NCBI GenBank assembly: GCA_947623855.1
Contig: CANQHW010000011.1
Span: 1 to 15,224 of the forward strand
From: an uncultured Bacilli bacterium
GTDB taxonomy: Bacteria; Bacillota_I; Bacilli_A; RF39; UBA660
Direction of reading: 5' to 3'
DNA length: 15,224 nt
Below the pieces are notes generated by a model. It had not been told where the DNA came from. It did no database searches and saw nothing but the letters and a program-made list of their open reading frames with translations. Shown here piece by piece: positions 14,665 through 15,224 of the stretch. The position numbers and the translations under genes were made by a program. Positions within the stretch are counted from its first letter, which is position 1, and every line of letters begins with the position of its first letter.

Positions 14665-15224
14665 ATGCCTTTTAATGATATTTACTTTAAAAATTTAGTA
14701 AAAGATTACCCTAATATACAAGATTTAAAAGTAGAAAATAATGTTTTAATTAAAGGGAATAATAGTATTCCACTGGGGAATTTTAGGATAGATTCGTTAT
14801 TTTATGAATATGGAGATATTAAGGATGATTTAGCTTTATTAGATAGTAAAGATCTTTTTATAATTATTTATATCCATGTAATGTATTATAAAGATGCCGA
14901 AAAGTTACTTCATAATTTTAAAATAGTATCTGATAAAAAAGAAGAAGAAAAATTAACTAAATATTATCAAGATTATTTATATTATTTATTAAGATATCAA
15001 GATTATTTAACTAAGGGATTAAGAGATGTATTAAATATAATAGAACATAAAGTAATTAATAGTGAATATAAGGATTATCATACAAGTGAAGAATTAGATT
15101 TTAATAGTAAGTTTTATGAAATACAAAATATTGCTTTGGAAGATATAAGAGTTTGGCAAGAAAAAAAGCAAAAGTTTAATAAACTTGTGCTTTCGCGCGA
15201 TAATACTAAATTAATAGCAGGTTA
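14665..15224 (+). CDS. Unrecognised protein, partial (C-terminus off the right edge)
   Basis: I translated 186 residues from the ATG at 14665 (AGGAGG nine bases upstream, good promoter); the frame stays open to the window end. I do not recognise the family. The protein is hydrophilic, lacks a signal peptide and looks alpha-helical. Residues about 85-135 are rich in Tyr, Lys and Glu, with YQDYL occurring twice (104-108 and 114-118) around YYLLR. The hydrophobic stretch LFIIIYIHVMYY (68-79) is too short and interrupted to be a clear membrane helix. The C-terminal part WQEKKQKFNKLVLSRDNTKL is basic. Codon use is as AT-rich as the neighbours. Divergence from ssb, with a shared palindrome, hints at joint control. 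Confidence 0.75.
   Translation, partial: MPFNDIYFKNLVKDYPNIQDLKVENNVLIKGNNSIPLGNFRIDSLFYEYGDIKDDLALLDSKDLFIIIYIHVMYYKDAEKLLHNFKIVSDKKEEEKLTKYYQDYLYYLLRYQDYLTKGLRDVLNIIEHKVINSEYKDYHTSEELDFNSKFYEIQNIALEDIRVWQEKKQKFNKLVLSRDNTKLIAG

Noticed and set aside
1..15224. Mycoplasma-type code in which TGA means Trp
   Set aside because: TGA is used as a stop (for example at 1864-1866 and 12537-12539) and Trp codons are TGG.
1..15224. CRISPR array, tRNA, rRNA or insertion sequence
   Set aside because: No regularly spaced direct repeats, no cloverleaf-like sequence and no transposase motif or matching terminal repeats were found by eye.

Overview
The window looks like part of an integrative conjugative element, or a related mobile region, from a very AT-rich Firmicutes/Mollicutes-type bacterium. 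This rests on the strong AT bias, AGGAGG-type ribosome binding sites, Gram-positive type IV secretion (T4SS) gene types (PrgI, TrsD/TrsE-like VirB4, VirD4) and cell-wall hydrolase domains. TGA is used as a stop codon (for example at the end of the peptidase gene) and tryptophan is TGG, so this is not a UGA=Trp mycoplasma. Taxonomy and element identity are inference. No relaxase, integrase or attachment site is visible.

Positions 9290 down to 1 (all minus strand) form one tightly packed T4SS operon. In transcription order it holds: a VirB2-like pilin candidate with an extra ectodomain, a VirB6/TrbL-like polytopic channel protein with a long soluble tail, a PrgI (VirB3-like) protein, a short TrsD-like VirB4 N-terminal protein, the VirB4 ATPase, a membrane-anchored wall hydrolase joining a SpoIID-like domain to an M23 peptidase, a lipoprotein with an additional C-terminal membrane segment, and the VirD4 coupling ATPase, which runs off the left edge. 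Gaps are 9 to 42 bases, with 1-, 4- and 20-base overlaps. An extended -10 promoter sits immediately upstream, overlapping the terminator of the preceding gene.

Positions 9295-12515 hold two single-gene minus-strand units, each with a recognisable promoter and terminator or flanking signal: a large acidic cytosolic protein of unknown function (881 aa, with a 66-bp in-frame duplication), and a short two-helix membrane protein that is a paralogue of the pilin-like helices in the main operon.

Positions 12537-14349 hold an XRE regulator followed by an exported, apparently catalytically dead NodB-fold protein (minus), a divergent small XRE-type HTH protein (plus), and a short single-stranded-DNA-binding protein without the usual acidic tail (minus). 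The HTH and ssb genes overlap tail to tail.

Positions 14350-14664 are non-coding and rich in inverted repeats, including two almost identical 22-bp palindromic sites, one facing ssb and one facing a divergent, unrecognised plus-strand gene that runs off the right edge.

A working picture is that VirB4/VirD4 power the machine, PrgI/VirB6/pilin-like proteins build the channel, the SpoIID-M23 protein opens peptidoglycan, and the HTH/SSB cluster provides control and DNA maintenance. The most distinctive item is the SpoIID-M23 fusion.
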